Assembly: GCF_026151205.1 (NCBI RefSeq)
Contig: NC_087077.1
Span: forward strand, 5,790,483 to 5,854,482
Source: Bolinopsis microptera
Taxonomy: Eukaryota > Ctenophora > Tentaculata > Lobata > Bolinopsidae
DNA: 64,000 bases
Direction of reading: 5' to 3'
How positions within the stretch are numbered: position 1 is the first letter of the stretch; every line of letters starts with the position of its first letter. Under the pieces are notes generated by a model that did no database searches, had not been told where the DNA came from, and was given only the letters and a program-made list of their open reading frames with translations. The translations under genes were made by a program, and so were the position numbers. Of this stretch, positions 10,825 to 22,400 are shown piece by piece.

Positions 10825-11681
10825 ATGGACTGGGTCCACTGTAATGGCTGTTACCTCTCACCTCCATCTAAGGAGTACAAATTCCTCCTCACCAGTTGCG
10901 GTCATATATTCTGTACTAAATGTTACAACGCCCCTAAACTACCCTGCTTGGTGAGTCACCTTTCTTCACATGTGCTTTGTTGAAACTTGAACTTTAGATA
11001 TGCTAGCCAGTGGTCCGTTATTTACTGTAAGGCTGTTACCGTTAACCATGGTTCATCGGACACTATAGCAACGCAGTTACTCGTGGATATCATTAACTTT
11101 TTATCGGTGGAATGTTTTAATCGCGTAGTTATCTGATAAAACTGATCACATGCAGAGCAACATGCTAACAATCCTGTTTTAAACACGTGACCTGACCTTT
11201 TACTCTGGAGTTGTAAAACTACAACTTGTTCAGGTTTGTAAGAACAAATGTATGATAACACCCCTTCGTCCTAACATGAGTCCAGATGTTCAGTTGTTCT
11301 TTATGGATCCGCTGGAGGTGGCTGCTAAGCTCCACAAGCAACTCCTCAAAGTTTTGGACTTTCAAAAAACACAGCGAAAACGCTTGACAGGTCCTCATTT
11401 TTGTACGAAAATAAATTATGAGAATAAGATATATTTATCATTATTAAGATAATATATTCTACGGCCAGTCTATTCTTCCTGATTTCTAAGTTATAATATT
11501 TCGTTGTAATTTACGTTGGTTTGAATTAAAAGAAATCTGTTAATATATTTAATGAGAGATTTCTATTCCAGCGTACAGAATAAACAACATAAAGAAAAGT
11601 CAATCAACAGTAACTGGTATGCAGCAGGAGCTCAAACGACTTACAAACGAGAATAAACAACTCAAATCTCTCCTGGCGTAA
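10825..11681 (+). CDS. RNF212/ZIP3-like meiotic RING-finger protein (predicted SUMO/ubiquitin E3 ligase)
   Basis: Three exons with agreeing phases (10825-10950, 11234-11390, 11572-11681) give a compact 130-residue protein. It opens with MDWVHCNGC, matching the family start Trp-Val-x-Cys-Asn-x-Cys, and continues with a RING: CNGC, TSCGHIFC, TKC and, after the first splice, PCLVCKNKC. Exon 2 carries the conserved Ser-Pro-Asp-Val-Gln-x-Phe-Phe-Met region and an LDFQKTQRKRL segment that in RNF212/ZHP-3 precedes the coiled coil. Exon 3 encodes a short coiled coil ending LKSLLA. Relatives sit on meiotic chromosome axes and stabilise crossover-designated recombination sites. The protein is shorter than vertebrate RNF212: the usual Ser-rich tail is absent, or lies in an exon not seen. 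The start at 10825 is chosen because the family motif begins there. Confidence 0.85.
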
Positions 11682-11781
11682 GAGCCTAGTCTGTTCGATT
11701 ATTTCTCGAGATTTTCTAAAATTGTACCAGTTGGCCGCTGACATTAAAATAAGATTTGCACCTAAAGGCTTACCGTCCATC

Positions 11782-12972
11782 CTACAAGTTGTTCAAGATT
11801 TTATGCTCGAAGTAAGCCTGAAAACATGCGAGGGCATACTCCAAATACCCAAACTGTAGCTCGGAAACTTCTGCCTGAACAATACCCCAGCACCCGTGCA
11901 GGAAATGAGCTGCCAATATGAACTTCTCCGAGTACTCCATTAACTTCTCCTCAGTCACATTCTGGTGAGCGACTGGCAGATCCAACCTGCGGACATATCG
12001 CACAATCATCTCCCTGCGGTCCTCCTCGCTCGGAATGAAGGAACGATCTCTGGTGAAGTACGGGAAGGTTGACGAGCTGAAGTCAAACTGCATTGTGGCG
12101 AAGAAGTGGCCGAAGTCGTATGAACGGTAGTTGTACGAGCTCATATCACAGCCCACCACCTGAACTCGTCTGTCGTCTTTGTGGCCCGTCAGGAGGAGGT
12201 TACCCTCCCCTAAACTGTTGTGACAGAACACCACTTCGTCGTTACAAGGAAAACAGATATCTTTCAGTGTGTCCAGTTCCTCGTCTATGTTATATCTAAC
12301 TATCTTCTTTAGAAGCTTGGCCTTGTCCTCGTCCTCGAAGTGAGTGGAGAGTGCCATGGAGTGGTAATGATCCAGGGTCTCCTCCAGCCTCCCGGCTACT
12401 TTCCCAAACGGCATGTCCATCTTGTGGTACTCTGCCAGGTAGTCAGCCAGAGTATTCGTTACCTCGGCTTTCCTAATCTCTGTAGCTCGCAGCTGCCTGC
12501 TTTTCTCGTACTGCTCGAACCTTCCGTCCGGGAAAAGGGCGAATATCTTAGGAATGTAGTGACGCTCAGCTAGGATCACGTTCAGGGTCATCATCTCCAC
12601 TTTGTTGAAGCCTTGGTAGTTCTCGATCTCTCCGTATACTTTTAGTGTGACTTTTGTGGGGTAATCTGCCTCTGATTTGAGGACTTTCAGGCCGTCGTTT
12701 TCACCATCCCACAGCAAGAGTTTACACACGTATAGGTAGTTGGTGAGGTCCCCCCTCATTCCTTTACAACGGAAATGTTTTAACTCGGCCCTGGCCCACG
12801 GACCACCCATGTACCTTTTAACCCACATAAACGCTTGTTCTCTGAAGTCGTTGACATTCTCGTTTTTTATGAGATGGGGCAGTTCACATTCTGCAGTTAT
12901 AGCTCGGCTATCTATGTCGATTGAGTCTGCAAGGCTGCAGGTTTCCAAGCTTTTATGCACTGAATTCGACAT
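11782..12972 (-). CDS. Choline/ethanolamine kinase-like protein, probable pseudokinase, intronless
   Basis: An uninterrupted ORF (up to 416 residues from 13032; the Met at 12972 gives 396 and suits a cytosolic protein better). It follows choline kinase along its length: phosphate-loop region RGDLTNYLYVC, ILAER, IFALFPDGRFEQY, MPFGK, FCHNSLGEGN, SSYNYRSYDFG and a C-terminal block around HFLHGCWGIVQAE and FGYLEYA. The Brenner motif reads His-Asn-Ser instead of His-Asn-Asp (residue 273 of the 416 form), and the Mg-binding Asp-Phe-Glu reads Gly-Cys-Asp (294-296). These correspond to Asp306 and Asp330 of human choline kinase alpha, needed for catalysis. The RGG of the ATP loop is RGD. The fold is kept while catalysis is probably lost; the lack of introns suggests a retrocopy. 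Its 3' end lies about 100 bp from that of the convergent RNF212-like gene. Confidence 0.82.
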   Translation of the reverse strand: MSNSVHKSLETCSLADSIDIDSRAITAECELPHLIKNENVNDFREQAFMWVKRYMGGPWARAELKHFRCKGMRGDLTNYLYVCKLLLWDGENDGLKVLKSEADYPTKVTLKVYGEIENYQGFNKVEMMTLNVILAERHYIPKIFALFPDGRFEQYEKSRQLRATEIRKAEVTNTLADYLAEYHKMDMPFGKVAGRLEETLDHYHSMALSTHFEDEDKAKLLKKIVRYNIDEELDTLKDICFPCNDEVVFCHNSLGEGNLLLTGHKDDRRVQVVGCDMSSYNYRSYDFGHFFATMQFDFSSSTFPYFTRDRSFIPSEEDRREMIVRYVRRLDLPVAHQNVTEEKLMEYSEKFILAAHFLHGCWGIVQAEVSELQFGYLEYALACFQAYFEHKILNNL

Positions 12973-13032
12973 CGTCTGACAAGATTTTAAAGTTAATTTT
13001 AGATTAATAATAATTACAAGAATCAAACACAA

Positions 13033-16000
13033 TTAGACACAGAAACCGAAAGATTGAAACATCAACTGACCATACATTGAAACGATACTTGACTAAAACC
13101 CACCGACGAAACATATCCGGTATGAACGTAAAGAAAAGAGAGGAAACATTGGAAGTATCACGAGCTTATTAAAAACGACCGCAAAAAGAACTACGAGAGC
13201 ACAGAATATCGATAACAAAGTTAGCTTCGGAGCTTGTTGAAACTAAGAAGACAATGATTGCACATCAAGCAAGCTTGCTCCGTTGTCAAGTGTTTAATAA
13301 ATAGTTCAGAGACGAATACTGCGCAGCTTTTAGTACAACTATAAGAGCACTTGTAAGATTTGCTTGTAGGTGGCATAAGGTGGGGAGTTATCGACAGTAA
13401 GCATGATTTAAAGTTGGTAATGATTATATAATCGTGATTTAAATCACGCCCTCCTTGTGAAGCGGTTACTTACATATTATTAAAACCTATCTTTGCAGGC
13501 AGAATAGTGTGATGTTCTTTTAACTGGCTATCTTTGATCAGATCCTATAGAAATTTATCAAATTTAAATCTTACCGATTATGACATCATATTCATTATAG
13601 GGAATTTTACGAATATTTCAACAAATATTAGTACATGATGTCATTGCTCATTATTATGGCCAGGTAGTTTCAATCAAAGATTACCTAGAAACTCTTTTGC
13701 TGGTTCCTTGGCTGAGTGATGCGATGCAACGCATTAATAAAAATTCCAGCTAGAAAGTTTCTGACAATACCAAACCCTACCATCTCTCCCAGGCAAGCTA
13801 AAGAGAACAGAATGCCAGGGACAGGGTCTCGGCGCCCCTCTCCATTTGGGAGCGGTGCCCCCACACCTGCATGCAGGGGTAAAGCCCCCTCGCCTGCTAA
13901 CAGTGCAGATAGAAGGATGAGAGAATCTCCGGCCGGCCGGACGACCACAGTACAGTAACAGTTTCGCCCAAGTGCTGGGTAGCAGGATTACACCCCCTCC
14001 CCCTATATTCCAGGCGAGTATTTTTACATTTTCTTCAACTTTTAGTAATAATATGACATTGAATTAAGGATACATAACAAGTTGCCGATGTCCGTGAGGT
14101 TCTCCTAACTAGCCATCAAATTGTTCAAATAAAAATGTACTCAAATGTGTACTTTAAATGTAAGAACATTTATTAAAGTTGATATCTGGACAAATGTTAA
14201 AGAAGGCAGCATAAGAAACTGAAGACAACAACATAATAACAATACGTTAACTTCAACACTAAATAGCTGGTAAACATTGGGAGGCAGCTCAAGTGCGTTT
14301 TATCACTATATTATAACATAACCGACCAACAGCTCAACAGCATCGACCAATCAAATTCCGGAATCATTGTCACGTGTGAAATAAACTTGCGATAAACATC
14401 TCCCCAAGATGACCATATATTTCAATAAATCCTGAGTTGCTTGCGAAGCTCATCACTATTTGGTCTTGCAAATTGACCACTCATACAAATAGCTAACAAA
14501 TTCATTTAGCACAATCAAGTCACCCTCAATTTAAATATTGATCACAATCACTGTTATGACTATGTTGCTATGGTGACACTACATTAAAATAAGAGGCAGT
14601 CTAGCTATCTCATCTGCTCAGGTGTCAAATAGAAATTTTAAAAAGAGTCCTTATTTCTCAAAACAAAACAATCGACAGATCGAACAGCTAAATTTGACAA
14701 TCTATTGTTTCACTTGTCAGTTGTTATCATAATTGCGGATTAAAAAGTATTAATTTGTTAAAGTTTTTGTTACTCTGTAAAGCGGCTTATTTTGGTCCAA
14801 TTAGGAAGGTCGTTCTGTCATTCTGTTAAAATTAAGTGTTGTCCTCTGTTCGCACAAATATTGGCCAAGTGTTAACATTTGGAAAATGAATCATGCTTAA
14901 ACTTCAAAGTTGTGAGATATATTAATATTATCTTCAAGTTTCTCTAGAAAAAATTGAAAAAACAATTTTTCTCATGCGATTCTACTTTTAAAATAAATCG
15001 ATCAAGTATAATTTATAAATTTAAAGTGATCCCACTTCAATTTTAAATATGATGGTTTAAACGGAGATGTGGCATATAATGCTACTATGCAGATATTGAG
15101 CTATTATGCAAGACAGTTATTTTTAAATTGCTCTTTCGGTCCACGATTGGACCACCAAATTGAAATTGGAAAGCGTCAAAAGTAATGAGATGGTTTGGAT
15201 CGTGGCAATTTGCCAAAGTTAAGTATGTACATTGTGATCTTCTTGGATTCAGTGAATCAAAAATGTAAAGTCCACACATAACGCTGTTTGCTGACTCTTC
15301 TGTAGTTAAATTAGCATCCAAAAAAGCGAATCAGTCACGCAAAAAATATCCAATCCAATAGACAAAGATTTAGAATAATCTGCATCATATATGCCTGAAA
15401 TTAAACAGTATTCTTCACTTTGATCTATTTCTAGATTTTATAAATCGTTAACAGACATCAAACTAAAATAATATTATCTAACAGATAATTTTGTATTCTA
15501 CTGAGTAAAACAATTCGCTAAGTTTACCTCTATACAGTTCACTCGGGAAAACAAAAAGCTAAAATTGGAGGGCAGTTATCGCAGAATATGGCCAAGTTAG
15601 GTCCACCTAGCGAATAAACATTCAAGCAGCCACTAAAAACGAGAACGATGACTGCATCCAGTACAAATATTCCAATAGCATCAAATCATATTAATGTTTA
15701 AAGTAAAATATTGTCATGTTATGTAATACGATGTTTTTATTTTCAGACGCCGAGAACGACCCCCTCGCCCCGTAGTTTAGAAGACTGCAAACGTTCAGTA
15801 GAGTACAACTCAAAACGGCAATATAAGAGCTACACAGGAAATACGTCCAGGTAGCTTGTTTGCATCAAAATGAAGATGGCAACAAATGCACGTTGGTGCT
15901 CGGAAATGAATACTGGTTTCGCACTGATACAAAATAAAAACAATAGTCGTAGCGCGCAAAGTTCGCGCTTCTGAAAACTAGCCAAACTACTAGCAGACAT

Positions 16001-16439
16001 TGTCATGAATTGTGTGCAAAGGAACTTATTTTACACTCACCGTGACAGTTTGATCGTGCCGCGCGCTTTAGATTGTTAAATCAAATCACATGTTGACGAA
16101 TTATTGAAGTATTCCATATTTTTATCAAAATTCACAACCATCATTCGATGACACCGTTGATACAAATAAGAGTTTTGAATTTAGATCTAATGTACATGAT
16201 CCACCAGTTGTAAGTTGTTCGCAAGAAACTAGAAATTAACTATCCTTTTTACAGCGGATTGCTCTGATGTTTAAAACTTAATAATCTACCAGAAATTCGA
16301 TGATTTATTGATCATTGACTGTCTGATGTTTGTATCATTGATGCTTTCAGTTATAGCAAACTCTTCAGAACCTATCACTTGAATCAAATCAAATTCCAAT
16401 AAGAACATAAATGATCATCGTTTCGGTAATCTTCATTCT
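13033..16439. other. 3.4 kb intergenic region without a recognised gene
   Basis: Mostly AT-rich. A GC-rich block at about 13790-13950 (CCCCTC, CCGGCCGG) stands out and keeps short frames open on both strands, but no domain is visible. A small frame at 15085-15321 is unassigned. The part near 13033 probably holds the promoter of the kinase-like gene; the part near 16430 the 3' UTR of the TRP gene. Confidence 0.45.
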
Positions 16440-19400
16440 TCAAGACTGAATTTCTGCTCTGTAAGTGTGCATCTCTTCGATCATGCGTGTCAAAGTTTCT
16501 ATTTTGGATTCTAAACTTTCAACTTTTTTCTGGATAACACTGCTTTTATCTCTGAAAATAAAAATTATTGTACATACAATATCAAATATGAAATAGGGCG
16601 AACTGGATATTACGGCCGAAGACAGTGAACAGTCCTACTTGACATTCTCAAAAGGGTGAAAAGTTCCTTGAAATATCACTAGCCGAACCAGACATCGCAC
16701 TATTGATAAATATAGTAATACTGATTATACAATTTAACTTGATTTGATTTTAGATTTAGCTTGTAATCGTCAATCTTTTTTATTAGCTTAATAATTATCT
16801 AGAGTTACTTCAATTACTTCATGATCATTAATTTAAATCAAACATTCGATATTATTGAAAGCTTTGAAACATTTTCAAAAGTTTAAAAATACGAATTTAT
16901 GCGAATATGCATAGATTGACGAATACTAGCTCAATTTAAAAGCAAATTAAATTATTGCACATTACACAAATCGTCAGTGGTACTGTGACCATGTGATCCG
17001 TCATGCTGTCCCCCCTTTTAGGAAAGGCGTTGTGTCTTAAACCCGAAATACAATAAACATTTTGATGAAACTGTTTGTTAATAAAAATTTATTAGTTATG
17101 CTGTTTTACATAATTCATGTTTGGTTGATTTATTATTGATTATGATTTTCAAAATTTGTTTGTAATACATTTATAAGTTTTGAATTAATTTCTATGTTTA
17201 TTGACTAATCGAAATTGTTTTGATTAATTAATTTATCGTATTAAAGTATTAACTTACTCCTCATCCTCAAAATCACTCATAGAAATTGTGATTCCCTTAT
17301 GATCCTGAGCCCCAGTCTTTAGTATACTGTTGTACTCTATCAGCCAGGATTTAGGTAGGAGCATGTCGATCTCTGCTATCAGTTGTGCACGTGACAGGGC
17401 CACTATTGCACGTGCACGGGATCCTAGCCCAGCGTATCTGGAAAACCGGGATCAGCATAGTTTATTAGTAACATCTTTGTGGATAAACCCAAAACCAAAC
17501 AAAGTGGTTACTGATAATGATCAGTTGTAGCAAATCAGTTCATGTCGCCATCGGCCAAGTTGAATTGGTAAAAAATATGAGATCAAAAGGTGAAATCATT
17601 ATGAGTATGAGTATGAGTATGAAATGTACTGTTGAGGATATCTTTATACATGTCACTCATAAGCGCAATGAACAGGTTGATGATAATGACTGAAGTCACC
17701 AGAATCCAAAAACATACGTAAATATTCCACCACCAATCAAGATCCTCTGGCTGACAGAAGATTGGGAATTTATAAAGTTATTTCGATTTAACCGTCCGAA
17801 TAACAGAGCATTGCATTGGAACTCGTATTTGTCTATGGTCAACAAATTAAGATTGAGTCGACTGTCGATATAATCAATTCATTATGAACTCATGAGAATT
17901 TTTTCACGTGGTACTGTTAGATTTTAGATTGACGAGGAATTCTCAATTTATGCAAAGATATAAGATTTCAGAGACTCACTTTGGTAATTTCCTTTCCACG
18001 ATCGTAGTCATAATCCACCACTGCCATTCGTAGCACATTGAAGATTATGTCGTGCCTTTTAGAATATTGGATAAGGGGTCGTTCACATATTACGTAATCA
18101 TATTTTTTTGAACATTTTATCCCCCCCCCCCCCTCCGTAATCAGTTTTAGTTATTGTGTCAAAATTACACTATCGTAATAATTCGGAACCCCCCCCCCCC
18201 CCCCCCCCCCCCCTCAGCTGATTACGTAATATGTGAACGACCCCTAATTAATAAGTACATGTCAGATTGTATTTTGTTTAGAATTCTTTATGGTGCTGTC
18301 AAATAAAAATGACCCCAAAGCTCTTTAAAGATACCACTGGGAGACTTTGGGACCGGAAACTGATCCGGCCCCCAAAGAGGGGTCAGATCACGTCACCAAT
18401 TAGTGACGTATAATTAGTGATGGATTACACAGGATTACACAGGATTTACACAGGATTAAAATTAAATTATAGATCCATTATCATGGACCGTCATAATTGT
18501 TTACAGAAGTTAATGAAAACAATCATCTTTGCTTGAAGTCAGGGCCAGGGTTATCCTTAAGTCTTAATTATGACTAATTCGCGAGGTTCTCACCAAATTG
18601 ATAGTAAAATTGTTTAAGTTTCGTGCATTTGAATTACGCTGACGCATATCTTCGGTAAAGCTATTTCGCTCTTCGGAGCAGCGAAGGAAATAAGTGCACA
18701 CACAGTTGACAGCATAGGAGCGCCTTTCTTGAAATTGAATATACTGTGGGGTGTTTGGTTGAATATCAAGTGAGCGGTGGCAGTGAATATGGAGGCTCTG
18801 GTGATTTTGAGGAATTACAGTTGAGTAAGGAGACAAAATTTCCATGAGATGATCTTTGAGATTTGTTTCAATTTCATTGATATTGCTTGAGTCGGTGATT
18901 TCATTGCTTATTTCAATGATTGGCATTTGAGAAAGATTTTTGACTAATTTCGACCTCTGTTTTGAATACAAGTCACATATGTAAAGAGCATGCGACTCGT
19001 CTTCGATGGTCTCAACGCCCATACTTGATTGGCACCAACCACATAGTCTTTGCTCACGGGGTGTGTTGGAGTATCTCCCTCTTTCAATATGGAGATCATG
19101 GGCGCTGATTCTAAGTTTTGTGGTGCTGTAACGACGAGAAAAGCCTTTGCATAAGTATAAGTAGGGCTCTCGGTTGAAGGTGTGTTTGATTGAGTGATAG
19201 AATGAGAGTTTAGAAGAAGTAGATTTTTGATATTGCCAACATTTTTTGAATTGATTGGTTAGAGCTTCGATGATTTTAGGAATTCTATACTTTTTGCTGC
19301 ATAGTGGTTTGATGGATTGACTAAAATTTGACTGATTTATGAGGGAGTCTTTAAATAATTTGTGATCACTTACAGGGTTGGGCGCGGCTTTGTTAGCTGC

Positions 19401-22400
19401 ATTTGTATTGAGAATTCGGTGCGCAGTTACGTGATCTAGTTTGTAAATTTCATCTAGTTCAAGGAGTGGTTTTATGTATCGATTTTTTTTTTTTTTTTTT
19501 TTTTTAGAGAGGCTGGGCCAAGATAGCCCACGAGAGGATAGCATTGAGATGCTCTGCCTACCTCTGGGGTGTGGCAACCTTGGGGAAGGTTGCCGGTGAA
19601 ATCAGAGTGATTGGTGGAGGATGGTGTAAGATGATATATGAGTCAAAATGATACGCTTAAATGCCAGCTGGGTTTGGAAAAGTAAAACGAGACGAGACAG
19701 CATATGAGCTAATACTTTAAGCCACCCCGGTCTGATCCAGCTCTTCCGGCACAATTAAGCGTTTGGTGCGGTTTGCGAAATTGACAATTGTGGTGATGTG
19801 TTGGTTGTCGAATATGTCATTGACAGAGAGGTAGTAGTCCTGGAAATATTGACCTCTAATTTGGGCAATAGCTGGACACTGTCCAAGGAAGTGTGAGACA
19901 GTTTCCTCTCCGTCGCCGCACATAGGACAAGCACTGGTGTTTGATTTGCAAATGGTGTGAAGGTGTTTGTTTAAGCCGCAGTGACCCGTGATGAGGTGAA
20001 CTGCAGTTCTGTAATCTTGTCTGTTTTTGCTGAGTGTAGTGTTGAGGTTTTTGATGATTTTGGCATGCTTGTGGCCGAGTGTCAGTTTGGTGTGTCTGGG
20101 ACCGTCAGTTAACCAAGTTTCCTGATTCAGTCTGTTGACTTTGTTGTCGATTTGACGCTTGATGTAGGATTGTGGAATTGGACACTTCAAAGTGGATTCA
20201 CTGGTTGTACCAAGCTTGGCCAGCTCATCTGCTTTTTCGTTCCCCCACAATCCGATGTGTGCTGCAATCCATCGTATCTCTAGCGTGTTGTTGGATCCGA
20301 GTGCATTAAGAGAGTCGTAACAGTCTCTTGTAGTTCTACTTCGCGTTGAAAGCGCAGAGATAGCTTGTATAGATGAGAGACTGTCAGACCATATGATGAT
20401 ATGTGTGTTGGTATAGGTAGAGAGATATTTGCAAGCTTCAATGATGGCGGTGAGCTCTGTTTGGTAAACAGTGCAATAATCAGGGAGCTTGAATGATCTT
20501 TCTTCAAGGGTGGTGTTATTGTTGTCAGTTGTGATGATATAGCCAGCCCCGCATCCTGAGTCTGTGAGTGACCCGTCAGTGTAGCAGGTGATCGTTTCAC
20601 TGGTAATGTTGTCGATGGTGTTTTGAAGTGAATTTCTATATTCAGTGGTATCGGCTCCAGGAGTTGTGACGGTGAAGTGCCGTCCCAGCATCATGGTTGG
20701 TGTTGTTAGGTCTCTCGTTGCTCTAGGTGGGATAATGAGGTCTGCCATGAATTGTTTGTTGATAGTGGTATGATTTTTGATAGTTCCCTTCCTGAAAGCG
20801 ATAGTTTCAAGAGTGAGGCTGCCATAAGCTTGTAGCCTGGCCGCACCCTTTGCTGCTTCGCCTTGCAGGAACAGTATGATGTCAGAAGTGTCGGTGAGGT
20901 GATTCAATGCGATAAAAGGTGTGCTTGGCATGGCACCAGACATCATTCTGAGTGCCAATGCCTGAACACGTTTGAGTTTCTTCGCGTTATAGTCCGTTTG
21001 AGTGGCCCTGATCCATATACTACAGCAGTAGGATAGGATTGGACGGATGACAGCCGTGTACATCCATTTGCATGTTTTGGGGCTCATACCCCATGTGGGG
21101 CCGACAGCTCTTCGACATTGCATGAGGGATGCCGTGGCTTTTTTGGTGGTGTTGATGATATGTTCATTGAAGTTGAGTTTGCTGTCCAAGGTCACTCCTA
21201 GAAATTTAGCAGACTTGGAAAGACCTATAATGTTGTTGCCAACTGTTATAGGTCTTAGAGTCCACTTACTATTCCAGGTAAACATGACTATCTGAGTTTT
21301 AAGGGCGCTAATAGATAGCTCTTTGGTTCTGCACCAATTTTCTATCGTTTTAATAGTTTTGCATGTTCGGTCCCAGATGATGTCTAAATCATCCCCTTCC
21401 GCTAGAGACAACAGATCATCCGCAAAGGCTTGCAGGTAACCCGGGATGTCTTTTGCGGTAAAGGAAAGGAGATCGTCGACTACCAGGTTCCAGAGAAAAG
21501 GAGAGAGAATGCCTCCTTGGGGGCAACCTCGCCTGATCCGTACCCTTCTCGACTTATCCTTATGATTTAGTGTGATGAATCGATTGGTTACCATGTTGAT
21601 GATCCACTGTGCTGTAGCCAAGTCCACTTTCGTAGCCTTGACTGCTTCAGATAGGTAGTGCGCCATCGACAGTGAGCCGCGCGTGCCGACTGTAGGATGG
21701 TTTTTTAGCGCTAATTTCGGCCAGCACAATTTTCTTCAAACAAATAGATATTGAGTATCCTTCCCGACCTCCAATTGCAACAAAAATTGGTAAGCTTACT
21801 TAAAGACTTACAAGGAAAGTGTCCGAAAAATGTAAAGCATATCCAACCATCAGACATTATGTTACAGCTAAAAGTAGCATATTTTGCCCCATTTTGATCA
21901 CTATATCAACTCCGATATCCACCAAATTTTTCGGACAGTTGTGAAAGCCCTATTGGAAGGTCGTCGCCAATTTCCAGAATGATCTCATTTAAGGAACTGA
22001 AGATAAATCCGAATAATACGACAAAAATGGTCAAATTTGGACGAATTTGGTCAAATTACGAGACTTTTACAGCTACTTTTGCTCCAAAAGCCGCGCACCA
22101 TCAAATATGGCACCTAGGCGAAACTCACTGATCTTTCCAAAAAGGTATGACAAATTTGGTATTGGGGAAATTCTCACAATCTTTAGAAAACAGTGGTACA
22201 AAAATTTTTAAAATCCGAGCAAGTTTATTTTTATCGTGCACCTCCTACTTCAGAGATAGCCTTGAACGAGACATTATCGAAGGCGCCCTCTATATCTAGA
22301 AAGACACCTAGGACATATCCTTTCTTGGCTATTCTGCGCTCAATGGTGTGAGTAACTTTATGAAGTGCCGCTTCTGTGGAGCAGCCCTTTTTAAAGCCGA

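Noticed and set aside
13685-13958. Frames on both strands in a GC-rich block
   Set aside because: No domain, no splice support; composition alone keeps the frames open.
15085-15321. Minus frame with a ZP-domain-like FDAFQFQF string
   Set aside because: Too short, no Cys pattern of a ZP domain and no neighbouring exons.
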